This document shows positions 36,925 through 45,569 of a DNA stretch of 64,000 bases, piece after piece. The notes under the pieces are model-generated. The model saw only the letters and a list, made by a program, of their open reading frames with translations, did no database searches and was not told the origin of the DNA. Position 1 is the stretch's first letter. The number at the start of each line of letters is the position of its first letter. The stretch comes from an uncultured Bacteroidia bacterium. Its GTDB lineage: Bacteria; Bacteroidota; Bacteroidia; Bacteroidales; UBA932. The stretch is from positions 62,001 to 126,000 of the forward strand of contig CACXMA010000014.1 of assembly GCA_902768665.1 (NCBI GenBank). The letters are read 5' to 3'. The position numbers and the translations under genes are program-made.

Positions 36925-39615
36925 ATGAAAATCCGCATTTCCATCCAGTACAATACCTCCTGGGGCGAGCAGGTCGTCCTCGCCGCCGGCAGGAAGGTCT
37001 ATCCGATGGAGTTCACCTTTGGCGGCCTGTGGCAGGCCGTCCTACCCGGATCGGCCCTCAAGGACGGTCAGCAGTATGGATTCCGCGTCGTCCGCGGCGA
37101 CGAGACCGTCCGCTCGGAATGGCGCAAACACCGCTTCACCGCCCCGGCGACCGCCCCGAAGGACACGCTGATCCTCCGCGAGCGCTGGATCGACCGCCCG
37201 GCGAACTCCGCTTTCTGGAGCAGCGCCTTCACGGACGTCATCTTCCGCCGGGAAGATTCCACGGACAAGCCGTGGAATGACGGTTCGGACAAGCCGTGCA
37301 TTGACGGTTCGGACAAGCCGTGCATTGACGATGGTCGTCATGCCCAGCGCATGCAGGGCATCTCCGGAAACCTGACGCTCCGGGTGCCGGCGGCGGAGGT
37401 CCGTCCCGGCGAGGCGGTCGGCATTGTCGGCAGCGGCAAGGATCTCGGCGAGTGGAAGAAAGTCCGCCTGCTCTCCGACGCGGAGTTCCCGTGGTGGAGC
37501 ATCCGTCTCGACGTCAAGGAACCTTTCTCCTATAAATTCGTCATCGCAGACCGCCGCAGCGGCGAAATCCGCCTCTGGGAAAACGGCACGAACCACTACT
37601 TCGCCGAAGTTCCCGGCGCGGGCGTCCATGTCGTCGACGCGGCCCAGGTGCCCGTCTTCCCGACCCTCCCCTGGCGCGGCGCGGGCGTGGCCGTTCCGGT
37701 CTTCTCCCTCCGCACGGAAGACGGCTTCGGCGTCGGTGAGTTCAACGACATCAAAAAGCTCGTCGACTGGGCCGAAAAGACCGGCCAGAACGTCATCCAG
37801 CTGCTGCCGGTCAACGACACCACGATGACCCACAAGTGGCAGGACTCCTACCCCTACAACGCCGTTTCCTCCTTCGCGCTGCATCCGCAGTTCCTCAACC
37901 TCCAGGCCATCGGCATCAAGGCCGACGCCAAGTTCAAGGCCCGCCGCGCAGAGCTCAACGCCCTGCCGAAGATCGACTACGAGGCCGTCAATGACGAGAA
38001 GCTCGCCTATGCCCGTAAGGCCTTCGAGAAGACGGGCGCCGCCGAGCTCGAGAGCCCGGCCTACAAAGCCTTCGTCGAGGAGGACAAGATATGGCTTCTC
38101 CCCTACGCCGCCTTCTGCGTCCTTCGCGACCAAAACGGCACCGCAGACTTCTCCAAATGGGGTTCCATGGCAAAATACAGCCCGAAGAAGCTCCACGATT
38201 TTGTCGAGGCGAACCGCCGCGAAGTGGACTTCTACTGCTGGCTGCAGTACCAGCTCGACATCCAGCTCAAGGATGCCGTCGCCTATGCCCACAAGCACAA
38301 CGTCGCCCTCAAGGGTGACCTTCCGATCGGCGTGAGCCGCACCAGCGCCGACGCCTGGACGTTCCCGGAGCTCTTCCACATGGACTCCCAGGCCGGTGCA
38401 CCGCCGGATGCCTTCTCCGTCAACGGCCAGAACTGGGGCTTCCCGACCTACAACTGGGAGAAGATGGCCGAGACCGGCTTTGCCTGGTGGAAGGCCCGCC
38501 TCCGCAAGATGAACGCCTACTTCGACGCTTTCCGGATCGACCACATCCTCGGCTTCTTCCGCATCTGGGAGATTCCGCTCGATGCCGTCCACGGCCTGCT
38601 CGGGCACTTCAACCCGGCCCTGCCGTACTCGGCGGACGAGCTCCGCGGCCGCGGCTTCGACGTCAGCGGCGGCGCCTTCGTCACCCCGCTGATCAGCGAC
38701 TGGGTGCTGGAGGAAATCTTCGGCGACCTCGCGGGCGAGGTGCGGACCAAATATATCCGCGACGGGAAGCTCATCCCCGCGGTGGACACCCAGCGCAAGG
38801 TCGTGGAGAAATTCACCGGCGACGACGAGAAGTCCCGCCGCCTCAGAGACGGCCTGATGGGCCTGCTGGAGGATGTCCTCTTTATCGAGGATCCGCGTCA
38901 CAAGGGCTACTACCACCCGCGCATCTCCGGCCAGTTCACGCTCAGTTTCCGCTGCCTCGACGGCTGGCTCAAGGACAGCTTCAACGCCCTCTACAACGAG
39001 TTCTTCTACCGCCGCCACAACGACTTCTGGAAGGATTCCGCCTACCGCAAGCTGCCTTCCCTGCTGCGCTCCACGGGCATGCTCGCCTGCGGTGAGGACC
39101 TCGGCATGATCCCGGACTGCGTGCCGGACACCATGGCCGACCTCAACATCCTCTCGCTCGAAATCCAGCGCATGCCGAAAGCCGTCACCGAGACCTTCGG
39201 GAACCCGGCCTCCTACCCTTACTGGTGCGTCTGCGCGACGGGCACGCACGACACGTCCCCGCTCCGCGCCTGGTGGGAGGAAGACCGCGAGGCGACGCAG
39301 CTCTTCTACAACACGATGCTCCACGAGGGCGGCGAGGCGCCGTACTTCTGCGAGCCGTGGGTGGCCGAGCGCATCGTCCGCGACCACATGAACTGCCCCG
39401 CCATGCTGACCATCCTGCCGCTGCAGGACTACCTCGCCACCGACGGCGAAGTCCGCTTCGGCGGCGACCCGGCCGAGGAGCGCATCAATGTCCCGGCGAT
39501 CCCGCGCTACTACTGGCGCTACCGCCTCCACTGCACGATCGAGTCGCTGCTCGCCAACGAGAATCTCTGCGGAAACATCCGCGCGATGATTCTCGGCGGC
39601 GGCCGCGGACGTTAA
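36925..39615 (+). CDS. malQ: 4-alpha-glucanotransferase (amylomaltase) with two CBM20 domains
   Basis: An 896-residue cytoplasmic GH77 enzyme that disproportionates maltodextrins, feeding glucose and phosphorylase substrates. A first CBM20 covers about residues 1-108, a second about 146-240, and GH77 about 250-896 with FDAFRIDHILGFFRIWEIP (nucleophile Asp), LACGEDLGMIPDCVP (acid Glu) and GTHDTSPLRAWW. Between the CBM20 domains, residues 111-145 (DSTDKPWNDG, then SDKPCIDG twice) come from an in-frame palindromic repeat and two 24-bp tandem units. N-terminal CBM20 pairs are usual in Bacteroidota MalQ; the repeat-derived linker is not. Confidence 0.95.
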   Translation: MKIRISIQYNTSWGEQVVLAAGRKVYPMEFTFGGLWQAVLPGSALKDGQQYGFRVVRGDETVRSEWRKHRFTAPATAPKDTLILRERWIDRPANSAFWSSAFTDVIFRREDSTDKPWNDGSDKPCIDGSDKPCIDDGRHAQRMQGISGNLTLRVPAAEVRPGEAVGIVGSGKDLGEWKKVRLLSDAEFPWWSIRLDVKEPFSYKFVIADRRSGEIRLWENGTNHYFAEVPGAGVHVVDAAQVPVFPTLPWRGAGVAVPVFSLRTEDGFGVGEFNDIKKLVDWAEKTGQNVIQLLPVNDTTMTHKWQDSYPYNAVSSFALHPQFLNLQAIGIKADAKFKARRAELNALPKIDYEAVNDEKLAYARKAFEKTGAAELESPAYKAFVEEDKIWLLPYAAFCVLRDQNGTADFSKWGSMAKYSPKKLHDFVEANRREVDFYCWLQYQLDIQLKDAVAYAHKHNVALKGDLPIGVSRTSADAWTFPELFHMDSQAGAPPDAFSVNGQNWGFPTYNWEKMAETGFAWWKARLRKMNAYFDAFRIDHILGFFRIWEIPLDAVHGLLGHFNPALPYSADELRGRGFDVSGGAFVTPLISDWVLEEIFGDLAGEVRTKYIRDGKLIPAVDTQRKVVEKFTGDDEKSRRLRDGLMGLLEDVLFIEDPRHKGYYHPRISGQFTLSFRCLDGWLKDSFNALYNEFFYRRHNDFWKDSAYRKLPSLLRSTGMLACGEDLGMIPDCVPDTMADLNILSLEIQRMPKAVTETFGNPASYPYWCVCATGTHDTSPLRAWWEEDREATQLFYNTMLHEGGEAPYFCEPWVAERIVRDHMNCPAMLTILPLQDYLATDGEVRFGGDPAEERINVPAIPRYYWRYRLHCTIESLLANENLCGNIRAMILGGGRGR
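37256..37359 (+). repeat. Palindromic repeat with tandem 24-bp expansion inside malQ
   Basis: ATTCCACGG-ACAAG-CCGTGGAAT at 37256-37278, then two direct 24-bp units (each containing CGGACAAGCCGTGCATTGAC) at about 37282-37305 and 37306-37329, then a second palindrome-rich stretch (CATGCCCAGCGCATGCAGGG). All are in frame. Confidence 0.85.
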
Positions 39616-39631
39616 AAAAAGGGAAAGCCGC

Positions 39632-40492
39632 TTACCGGCTGCCGATATAGATCAGGACCATCGCCACGAGCATCACCGCCATGGCGATGGTTTTTTTGCC
39701 GACATTCTTCTCGTGGAAGAAGGCGGCGCCCGCGGCGAAGCTCACGATGACGCTGCTGCGGCGGATCATGGAAATCAGCGACAGCGGCGCCCCCTCGGTC
39801 GAGACCGCGAAGAAATAGAGCGCGTCGGCGCAGCTGATCAGCACGGCGATCAGAACGAGCGTCCAGTCCCAGCGGAAGGGCTTTCCGGCCCCGGGGTTGA
39901 AGACCCGGCGGAGCAGGATCCACAGCAGCAGAAGGAGGGTGATGTAGAGGTTGGTCCAGCTCTGGACGAACAGGGGCGTCAGGTGCAGTCCCTGCAGGAT
40001 GTGCTTGTCGTAGAGGGCGCTGGCGACACCGGCGAGGATGGACAGCAGCAGCAGGAAGACACCGCGGCTGCGGGTAAAATGGACCCCGTCGCTGCGGCCG
40101 GTGACGCTCAGCAGGAAAATCGCCACCAGCGTGAGCACCGAGCCGCCCCACTGCCAGGCGTTGAGCTGCTCGCCGAACAGAAGGATGGAGAAAATCAGCA
40201 CCAGCACGGGCCGGGAGGCCTTCATCGTGCTGACGAGGGTGATGGGCAGGAGTCCGAGGGCCAGCATGCCGCTCACCCAGGAAGAGGTCACCAGCACGGC
40301 CTTGAACACCAGCCGCAGATGCCCTTCCGGCGTCCCCGGCTCCATCACGAGCCACGGGCTGAGGAAGAGCGTCGACAGCGCCGTCGCGCACAGGAGCACG
40401 GTCAGCGCGTCATTCCGGGCGAGGGAATGCTTCTTCGCGACATCATAGAGGCCGAGCAGGACGGCCGAGCCGATGATCAGGAAAATCCACAT
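39632..40492 (-). CDS. DMT/EamA-family transporter
   Basis: A 286-residue inner-membrane protein with about ten hydrophobic helices arranged as two EamA halves (first ends near LLSVTG; second begins FLLLLSILAGVASALYDK). The start MWIFLIIGSAVLLGLYD at 40492 removes a charged, non-homologous N-terminal stretch. It is cotranscribed with the subtilase gene 16 bp upstream. The substrate of such exporters cannot be told from sequence. Confidence 0.85.
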   Translation of the reverse strand: MWIFLIIGSAVLLGLYDVAKKHSLARNDALTVLLCATALSTLFLSPWLVMEPGTPEGHLRLVFKAVLVTSSWVSGMLALGLLPITLVSTMKASRPVLVLIFSILLFGEQLNAWQWGGSVLTLVAIFLLSVTGRSDGVHFTRSRGVFLLLLSILAGVASALYDKHILQGLHLTPLFVQSWTNLYITLLLLLWILLRRVFNPGAGKPFRWDWTLVLIAVLISCADALYFFAVSTEGAPLSLISMIRRSSVIVSFAAGAAFFHEKNVGKKTIAMAVMLVAMVLIYIGSR

Positions 40493-40508
40493 CGCCGCTA
40501 CGGAATGG

Positions 40509-42923
40509 TTAGATCTTGATGAAGGAACGGGTCGTGGTCTCGCCCTCACAGGTTACCTTGAGGACATAGCGGCCGGGGGCCAGGAATCCCAGCGGCAGGG
40601 CCATCGGCGTGAAGCAGGAAGCCTTGGCCTCCTCCCGTTTGTACACCCTGGCGCCCGTGGCGGAGAACACCTCGACGAGGGTCTTGACCTCCTGGCGGTC
40701 GATGCGGACATTGAGCACGTCCGAAACAGGGTTCGGGTAGGAATAGATTTCCTGCCGGTCCGGATCATCGACGAAGATGTAGATCGGCTCCGTCGCCTCG
40801 AGCCCGAGTGCGTCGTGCACCTTCACCGTGAGCTGGCAGAAGCCGGGCTTGAGCATCACGACATGGAGCTTGCCCGTCGCGTTATGGACCTCAACGATCC
40901 CGCTGCCGTCGATGGTATATTCGAACTCCGTCAGGCTTTCGCCGTCCGGGTCGGTAAAGAGGATGTCCAGGAGGAAATCCGCGCTCTTCTGGGGGCCTTC
41001 CCCATAATAGTAGATGGCCTCGCGGATAGGCTTCGGAGCGTTGTTCTCCAGGATGGTGTAAGTCACTGTGACAGAGGTGCTGAGATCCGTTTCATCCGTT
41101 GCCGTGACGCAGGCCTCATAGGTCCCTGCGGGGGCGTTACGGCCGACGATTCTCATCACCCAGGTACCGTCCTTGTCCTGCGTGACCGTGCAGGCGTCGG
41201 ATCCGGTATCGGCGGACACGGAGAAGGCGTCGCCGTTCGGGTCCGAGACGCGGAACGGGAGTTCCAGGCTCTCGTGGGCATGGAGGGTATAGGACTTCTC
41301 GGCGAGCGTGATCACCGGCGGTTCCTTCTCTTCCGAAGTACTTTCGCCCTTGGTGTATCCGTGGTCGAGGGCCCACTTGAACGATGCGAGGGCGTCGAGT
41401 TTCTTACCGACCGGGGAACTGCCGCCGACCGTATCGCCAAGGCCGCCGAAAAGGATATTCTTCGCATCCTCGTTGGTGAAACCCTGCTGGCCGAAGTAGG
41501 AGATGATCAGCGCCGCGACGCCGCTGGCATGGGGGCAGGCCATGGAGGTGCCGGCCCATCCGGTGCCGCCGTAATAATTCGTCGTGATGACATTGCCGGC
41601 GCCGTCGTTGACCTTGTCGGGGAGGGTGCTCCAGATGGAATTGCCGCTGCTGGTGCCGGAACCGCCCGGGGCCGCAATCTCGATCCAGCTGCCGTAGTTG
41701 GAATAACTGGCCTTGGCGCCGGTCTGCTGCGTGGCGCCCACGGCGATGACCGGGGTATAGCTGCAGATGACATCGTAGTCGATGTTCTCGTTGCCGGCGG
41801 CGAAAAGGACGAGTCCGCCCTTCATCGGGGAGTCGGGGGCCTGGTTGCCGCCGCTGTCGCAGCCTGCGTTCTTGATGAAATAGTCGATGGCGGCCTTCAT
41901 GGCGCTGGAAGCTGTCTCTTTCTTGTAGGAGGCGAGCTCGGAGGCGCTGACCTTGCCGTCGTCGTTCATGTCCGCATAGTAGCCCCAGCTGTTCTGGGAG
42001 ATGAGGGCGCCGTGGTCCGCACCCCACTTGATGGCGTTGCAGGTCTGGGCGTCGGAGGCGGATTTCGAGCCGGAGAAGATGGCGCAGGACTGCAGGAGCA
42101 CGCCCTGGATGTCCTTGGCCTTGTCGCCGCCGGCGATGCCGCAGAGGCCGATGCCGTTGTTGTTGACGGCGGCGATGGTGCCCGCCACGTGGGTGCCGTG
42201 GCCGACATCGCCCGGGTCGGAATACGTGCCGGGACGGATCGTCAGGTCATAGTTGCCGCGGGCGAAGTTGTAGCCCGTGCGGCCGTTGCTGTCGGTCCAG
42301 AGATTGTCGATGAGGTCGGGGTGGGACGGGTCCACGGGCTCGTCGACAACCGAGACGACCACCTTGTTGCTGCCGGTCGTGTAGTCCTTCCAGACCTGCT
42401 CGACATTGATGTGGGCGCTCGCGTTGCTGCCGTTGTAGTGCCACTGCTGCGCGAGTTTCGGATCATTGAAAACGGCGCGGCGGACAACCGGACGGACCGG
42501 GTCGGCTGAGACGATGCCGGGAAGGTCTGAGAGCTCTGTAACCGCCTTTGTCACAGGCGTTTCCTCACTAAAGGTGACGGTATAGAAGCGGTGCATGCCG
42601 GCGGCGCGGGAACGGGCCTCGAACTCGCCCGCATCGGGGAATACGCGCTCGAGGGAAGCGATGCCGAGATCCGCCAGGACGGCGTTCAGCGCCGGGGATT
42701 TGGTCTCCACGAGGCCTGCCTCGAGATCGCTCTCGATCAGGGCGATCATCTCGTCGTCGAACTCGACGACCGCCTGTCCGGCAAAGCAGCCGTCCACGAT
42801 CTTCGGCTGGGGAGCCGTTTCCTCTTCGACGGGCAGCGCCGTTGTTTCCGGCTCACTTTCCTTGACCGAGCAGGAGGCCAGAACGGCCAGCGCGACGGTC
42901 ATATAGATGAATTGCTTTCTCAT
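40509..42923 (-). CDS. Subtilisin-family (S8) peptidase with T9SS C-terminal sorting domain
   Basis: An 804-residue exported protease. Lipoprotein-like signal (LASC at 15-18), an inhibitor-like propeptide (about 45-145), then the S8 domain with catalytic Asp194 (SVVDEPVDPSHPDL), His242 (GHGTHVAGT) and Ser460 (GTSMACPHASG). An EF-hand-like loop DMNDDGKVSASE (318-329) is inserted in the catalytic domain. Two beta domains follow, and the last about 80 residues (YSYPNPVSDVLNVRID... ending RSFIKI) match type A sorting tags of type IX secretion. An N-terminal lipobox combined with a T9SS tag is unusual; the Cys may simply end the signal region. Confidence 0.92.
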   Translation of the reverse strand: MRKQFIYMTVALAVLASCSVKESEPETTALPVEEETAPQPKIVDGCFAGQAVVEFDDEMIALIESDLEAGLVETKSPALNAVLADLGIASLERVFPDAGEFEARSRAAGMHRFYTVTFSEETPVTKAVTELSDLPGIVSADPVRPVVRRAVFNDPKLAQQWHYNGSNASAHINVEQVWKDYTTGSNKVVVSVVDEPVDPSHPDLIDNLWTDSNGRTGYNFARGNYDLTIRPGTYSDPGDVGHGTHVAGTIAAVNNNGIGLCGIAGGDKAKDIQGVLLQSCAIFSGSKSASDAQTCNAIKWGADHGALISQNSWGYYADMNDDGKVSASELASYKKETASSAMKAAIDYFIKNAGCDSGGNQAPDSPMKGGLVLFAAGNENIDYDVICSYTPVIAVGATQQTGAKASYSNYGSWIEIAAPGGSGTSSGNSIWSTLPDKVNDGAGNVITTNYYGGTGWAGTSMACPHASGVAALIISYFGQQGFTNEDAKNILFGGLGDTVGGSSPVGKKLDALASFKWALDHGYTKGESTSEEKEPPVITLAEKSYTLHAHESLELPFRVSDPNGDAFSVSADTGSDACTVTQDKDGTWVMRIVGRNAPAGTYEACVTATDETDLSTSVTVTYTILENNAPKPIREAIYYYGEGPQKSADFLLDILFTDPDGESLTEFEYTIDGSGIVEVHNATGKLHVVMLKPGFCQLTVKVHDALGLEATEPIYIFVDDPDRQEIYSYPNPVSDVLNVRIDRQEVKTLVEVFSATGARVYKREEAKASCFTPMALPLGFLAPGRYVLKVTCEGETTTRSFIKI

Positions 42924-42943
42924 ATTCCTAAATATAAGGGTTG

Positions 42944-42951
42944 CAAAGTTA
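42944..42951 (-). promoter_or_regulatory. Subtilase gene promoter -7 box
   Basis: The minus strand reads TAACTTTG, 20 bp upstream of the ATG at 42923. Confidence 0.6.
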
Positions 42952-43038
42952 GCATAAATTAGCGATTCCTCAAAATGAGGGCCTGGATTTGTAAATCCGG
43001 AATATTATTCCAATCTTTGTGTTTCAAACTGTAACGAA

Positions 43039-43971
43039 ATGAACCTGAAACTTACTTCCGCCGTCGCCGCAGCGCTGCTTTGCGTAAGCGCCGCCGCACA
43101 AGATGACAATGCCACCGCCCTCCCCTGGTCCCGCATCGACCACAACCCCGTCACCCTCGGCACCGCCACAGCCGGTTTCGCCGACCTCGACGCAGCCGCC
43201 TGGGCCTCGTTCCGCAACCCTGCCGTTCTCGGTCTTGCGCCCGTAACCCTTTCTGCCGCAGCTTCCTGGGCGAGCTGGATGCCCTCGGGCGATGAAGGCG
43301 CAATGAACCACTTCAACGCCGCCGCGGCCTACCGTTTCGGCAAGATGGGCGTCGCCATCGGCGCGAGCTACATGCCCGGGAAGGAATATGAAGTCTTCGA
43401 CCTGACGGGCGCCGGCGACGGCAAGTTCACCCCGTCCGACATGCAGCTGAACGCCGGCTTCGGCATCGAGCTCATGACCGACCTTTCCCTCGGCGCCAAC
43501 GTCCGTTACCTCCGCCAGAGCCTCACCAAGGACAACGACTATACCTCCATCGCCGGTGACATCGCCGCCCTCTACCGGATCGGCCCCGTCACCACCGCCC
43601 TCGGCCTGTCCAACATCGGCACCTCCGTCGAGGCCGTCGACGGCACGAAATTCAGCATTCCGACATCCCTGACCATCGGCAGCACCTGGGACGCCGTCTT
43701 CGCCGAAGACCATGGCCTCAAGGCCTCCGTCGACGCCGACTACTTCTTCAGCGGCGACTTCACGGCCGCCATCGGCGCCCAGTACAGCTTCCGCAAGCTG
43801 GTCTTTGTCCGCGCCGGTTACCACATCGCCACGGACGACGCCGTCCTGCCGTCCTTCCTGACGCTCGGACTCGGCGTGAGCTACGCCGGCGTGTCCCTCG
43901 ACGCCGCCTACATCACGGCCAACGACGTCCTCGGCAACACCCTCAGCGTCGGCCTCCGTTACAGTTTCTAA
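43039..43971 (+). CDS. Outer-membrane beta-barrel protein (PorV/PorQ-like)
   Basis: A 310-residue protein with signal peptide MNLKLTSAVAAALLCVSAAA and a body of alternating strands ending in Phe (VGLRYSF), as for outer-membrane barrels. GTATAGFADLDAAAWASFRNPAVLG near the N-terminus and periodic Gly/aromatic strands resemble the PorV/PorQ family tied to type IX secretion. It is divergent from the T9SS-tagged subtilase, which supports that link. It may instead be a general transport barrel. Confidence 0.7.
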   Translation: MNLKLTSAVAAALLCVSAAAQDDNATALPWSRIDHNPVTLGTATAGFADLDAAAWASFRNPAVLGLAPVTLSAAASWASWMPSGDEGAMNHFNAAAAYRFGKMGVAIGASYMPGKEYEVFDLTGAGDGKFTPSDMQLNAGFGIELMTDLSLGANVRYLRQSLTKDNDYTSIAGDIAALYRIGPVTTALGLSNIGTSVEAVDGTKFSIPTSLTIGSTWDAVFAEDHGLKASVDADYFFSGDFTAAIGAQYSFRKLVFVRAGYHIATDDAVLPSFLTLGLGVSYAGVSLDAAYITANDVLGNTLSVGLRYSF

Positions 43972-44047
43972 AAGATTTTTTGCAGTTTACGAAAATTGTC
44001 GTACATTTGCAGCCGCGTTTTTCCGCGGGACTGCATTTTTAAGTTCT

Positions 44048-44135
44048 GGAGAGATGCTCGAGTGGCTTAAGAGGCACGCCTGGAAAGCGTGTATACTCCA
44101 AAAGGGTATCCCGAGTTCGAATCTCGGTCTCTCCG
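44048..44135 (+). tRNA. tRNA-Ser (anticodon GGA)
   Basis: Acceptor stem GGAGAGA / TCTCTCC, anticodon arm CACGC-CTGGAAA-GCGTG with anticodon GGA, a long variable arm (TATACTCC-AAAA-GGGTATC) and T arm CCGAG-TTCGAAT-CTCGG. CCA is not encoded. It stands beside the left end of the repeat-bounded accessory block. Confidence 0.96.
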
Positions 44136-44148
44136 CAGAAAGGAATGG

Positions 44149-44178
44149 CAGCCGGTCGCTTTTGCGACCGGCTGTTTT
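44149..44178 (+). terminator. tRNA-Ser terminator
   Basis: An 11-bp perfect stem CAGCCGGTCGC-TTTT-GCGACCGGCTG followed by TTTTCG. Confidence 0.85.
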
Positions 44179-44329
44179 CGTTGCAGGGTGGCTGAAAGCT
44201 TGCTTTCAAGCCGCCCTGCGGCGAAAAAAGACGGAAGGCCACGCAGTGGCCGACGGCTGCCATTCTATGCTCTGCAGGACCCCTGCGGGCAGAAAGAGAT
44301 AGCGGCGGCCGCAGGCCGACGGAATCTCG
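44179..44329. other. Non-coding, repeat-rich spacer after tRNA-Ser
   Basis: No supported gene. It contains GC-rich fragments that recur nearby (GCTTTCAAGCCGCCCTGCGG, GGAATCTCG) and several short inverted repeats. It leads directly into the left direct repeat; small open frames here look like translated repeats. Confidence 0.5.
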
Positions 44330-44472
44330 CGAAGCGGAATCTCGGAGAGACCGCTTTCAAGCCGCCCTGCGGCCCCTCCCCCTGCGGAGATGTCCCCGCT
44401 TTTGGCCCATCTCCGCAGAAAAAGCCCGAAAAATGCGGAGATGTCCCCGTTTTTGGACCATCTCCGCAAACA
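44330..44472. repeat. Left copy of 143-bp direct repeat with two hairpin units
   Basis: It matches 49609-49752 with three substitutions and one single-base indel. Its right part holds two copies of a palindromic unit (TGCGGAGATG...CATCTCCGCA, 10-bp arms) at about 44383-44416 and 44434-44467. It bounds the 5.1-kb accessory block on the tRNA side. Confidence 0.9.
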
Positions 44473-44482
44473 ATGGGCGGCG

Positions 44483-44758
44483 TTATGCGACAATCCAGCT
44501 TCCACCCTTGTCCGGGCCCTCTCTTCTGATGCGGCCCTCGGCTTTCAGTTTGGACAGTTGTTTCTCAATGGCCTTCTCGGTGACACCAATCTCTTCGGCC
44601 AGTTTTCTGGCGGAGTATTCTGGATGAACGCGGAGCAGGGTGAGGATTTTCTCCCTACTTTTGGATTTTTTCTCCCTACCACTATCGGTTTTCTCCCCAC
44701 TTTTCCAAATTTTCTCCCCACAATTACGCAGATCTCTCGCTCTCTCCGCAAAATATGT
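44483..44758 (-). pseudogene. C-terminal remnant of an AlbA/RecG-like DNA-binding protein
   Basis: The minus-strand frame opens only after TAG at 44759-44761 and runs to TAA at 44483-44485 with no ATG. It reads TYFAERARDLRNCGEKIW..., a Lys/Ser-rich linker, then a winged helix (EKILTLLRVHPEYSARKLAE, EEIGVTEKAIEKQLSKLKAE, GRIRREGPDKGGSWIVA). That is the usual C-terminus of Schlafen-AlbA_2/RecG-C proteins common in Bacteroidota. The catalytic and AlbA parts are missing, so the gene is decayed, possibly by insertion of the adjacent block. Confidence 0.7.
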
Positions 44759-44849
44759 CTATGAATAAATAAATTTGTCATGTTTAACCGGACACTGCCA
44801 GGATTTTGCAGTCAAGTTCATTACATTTGCGACATTAAAAACAGATAAC

Positions 44850-44857
44850 TATATTTG
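44850..44857 (+). promoter_or_regulatory. Promoter -7 box of the ParE-like gene
   Basis: TATATTTG, 49 bp before the ATG at 44907. A second box TACATTTG lies at 44822-44829. Confidence 0.55.
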
Positions 44858-44906
44858 GATTTGCTACGAACTATCTGTCAGCCACGAAACTATATAGTAT
44901 TTGAGT

Positions 44907-45470
44907 ATGGAATGGTACGAACACATACGCCTCAATGTCGAGAAGTATATCGGCAAAATCGGGGACGGATCTAATCCGGAAGATGGTATTTATACCCTCC
45001 TCAAAGGTCTCATTGACTGCTCTGTCGATGAGTTTGAAATGGGATGGGCTAAGGAACTTGAAATTGAGAACAACAGCCTAGTCGTGTATTTGAGAGAATA
45101 CGGCCGGGGAATTCCACTCAAGTCTGTAGTAAATACAACCAGCGGCCTTTCTTTGGGAATCGGCGCCAAAAAGGATGTTGTCACCACGAACGGATACAAG
45201 GTGGCGAACGCGCTCGCAGAAGAGTTTCTTGTCAATTCATACCGAAATGCAGAGCGATCCTGGGCATTGTACTTCAAAGGTGTTCTCGATAACCAGGGCA
45301 TTGAAGAAGATGAAGACCCTGAACCTATCGGCACCTGGGTGAAGTTTACCTTTGACAAAGAGCTATTCCCCAATAGCTACTATCGGCAGGAGATAGTCAA
45401 TGATATTGTCAAACAATACGCCGAGAAGTATAAGGGATTCTCGATTACCCTCAATGGGGTGAAGTTATAG
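44907..45470 (+). CDS. Freestanding ParE/GyrB-like GHKL domain with lost catalytic residues
   Basis: A 187-residue protein that aligns end to end with only the N-terminal ATPase domain of Bacteroidota topoisomerase IV subunit B: EWYEHIRLN...KYIGKIGDGSNPEDGIYTLL, VDEFEMGWAKELEIE, REYGRGIPLKSVV, GYKVANALAEEF, ending ITLNGVKL where the transducer domain would begin. The catalytic Glu is Gly34, the Mg-binding Asn is Cys38, the adenine-binding Asp is Glu64, and the Gly-rich ATP lid is not conserved. So it probably cannot hydrolyse ATP. It may bind ParC, ParE or gyrase as a decoy or modulator; that is inference. The first Met is at 44907; the codon at 44901 is TTG. Confidence 0.75.
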   Translation: MEWYEHIRLNVEKYIGKIGDGSNPEDGIYTLLKGLIDCSVDEFEMGWAKELEIENNSLVVYLREYGRGIPLKSVVNTTSGLSLGIGAKKDVVTTNGYKVANALAEEFLVNSYRNAERSWALYFKGVLDNQGIEEDEDPEPIGTWVKFTFDKELFPNSYYRQEIVNDIVKQYAEKYKGFSITLNGVKL

Positions 45471-45569
45471 TTTTTCGGAACTCCTCGAAAAAAGACGCCG
45501 ATACATCCCACGTGTATCGGCGAATACGATATGATTGTTATACTCAATTAGCATGATACCTCACGGGTA

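Noticed and set aside
44126-44136. A tRNA-Ser 3' end duplication as an attachment site in the right repeat
   Set aside because: Only an 11-bp match (CGGTCTCTCCG) is found, in inverted orientation within the repeat; too short and wrongly oriented for a normal att pair.
44089-44529. Plus-strand frames across tRNA-Ser and the left direct repeat
   Set aside because: They translate the tRNA and the palindromic repeats; there is no independent protein signal.
44906-45470. Truncated ordinary parE or gyrB pseudogene
   Set aside because: The frame is clean, starts with ATG, ends exactly at the domain border and has its own promoter; coordinated loss of catalytic residues without stops argues for a maintained protein, though decay cannot be fully excluded.
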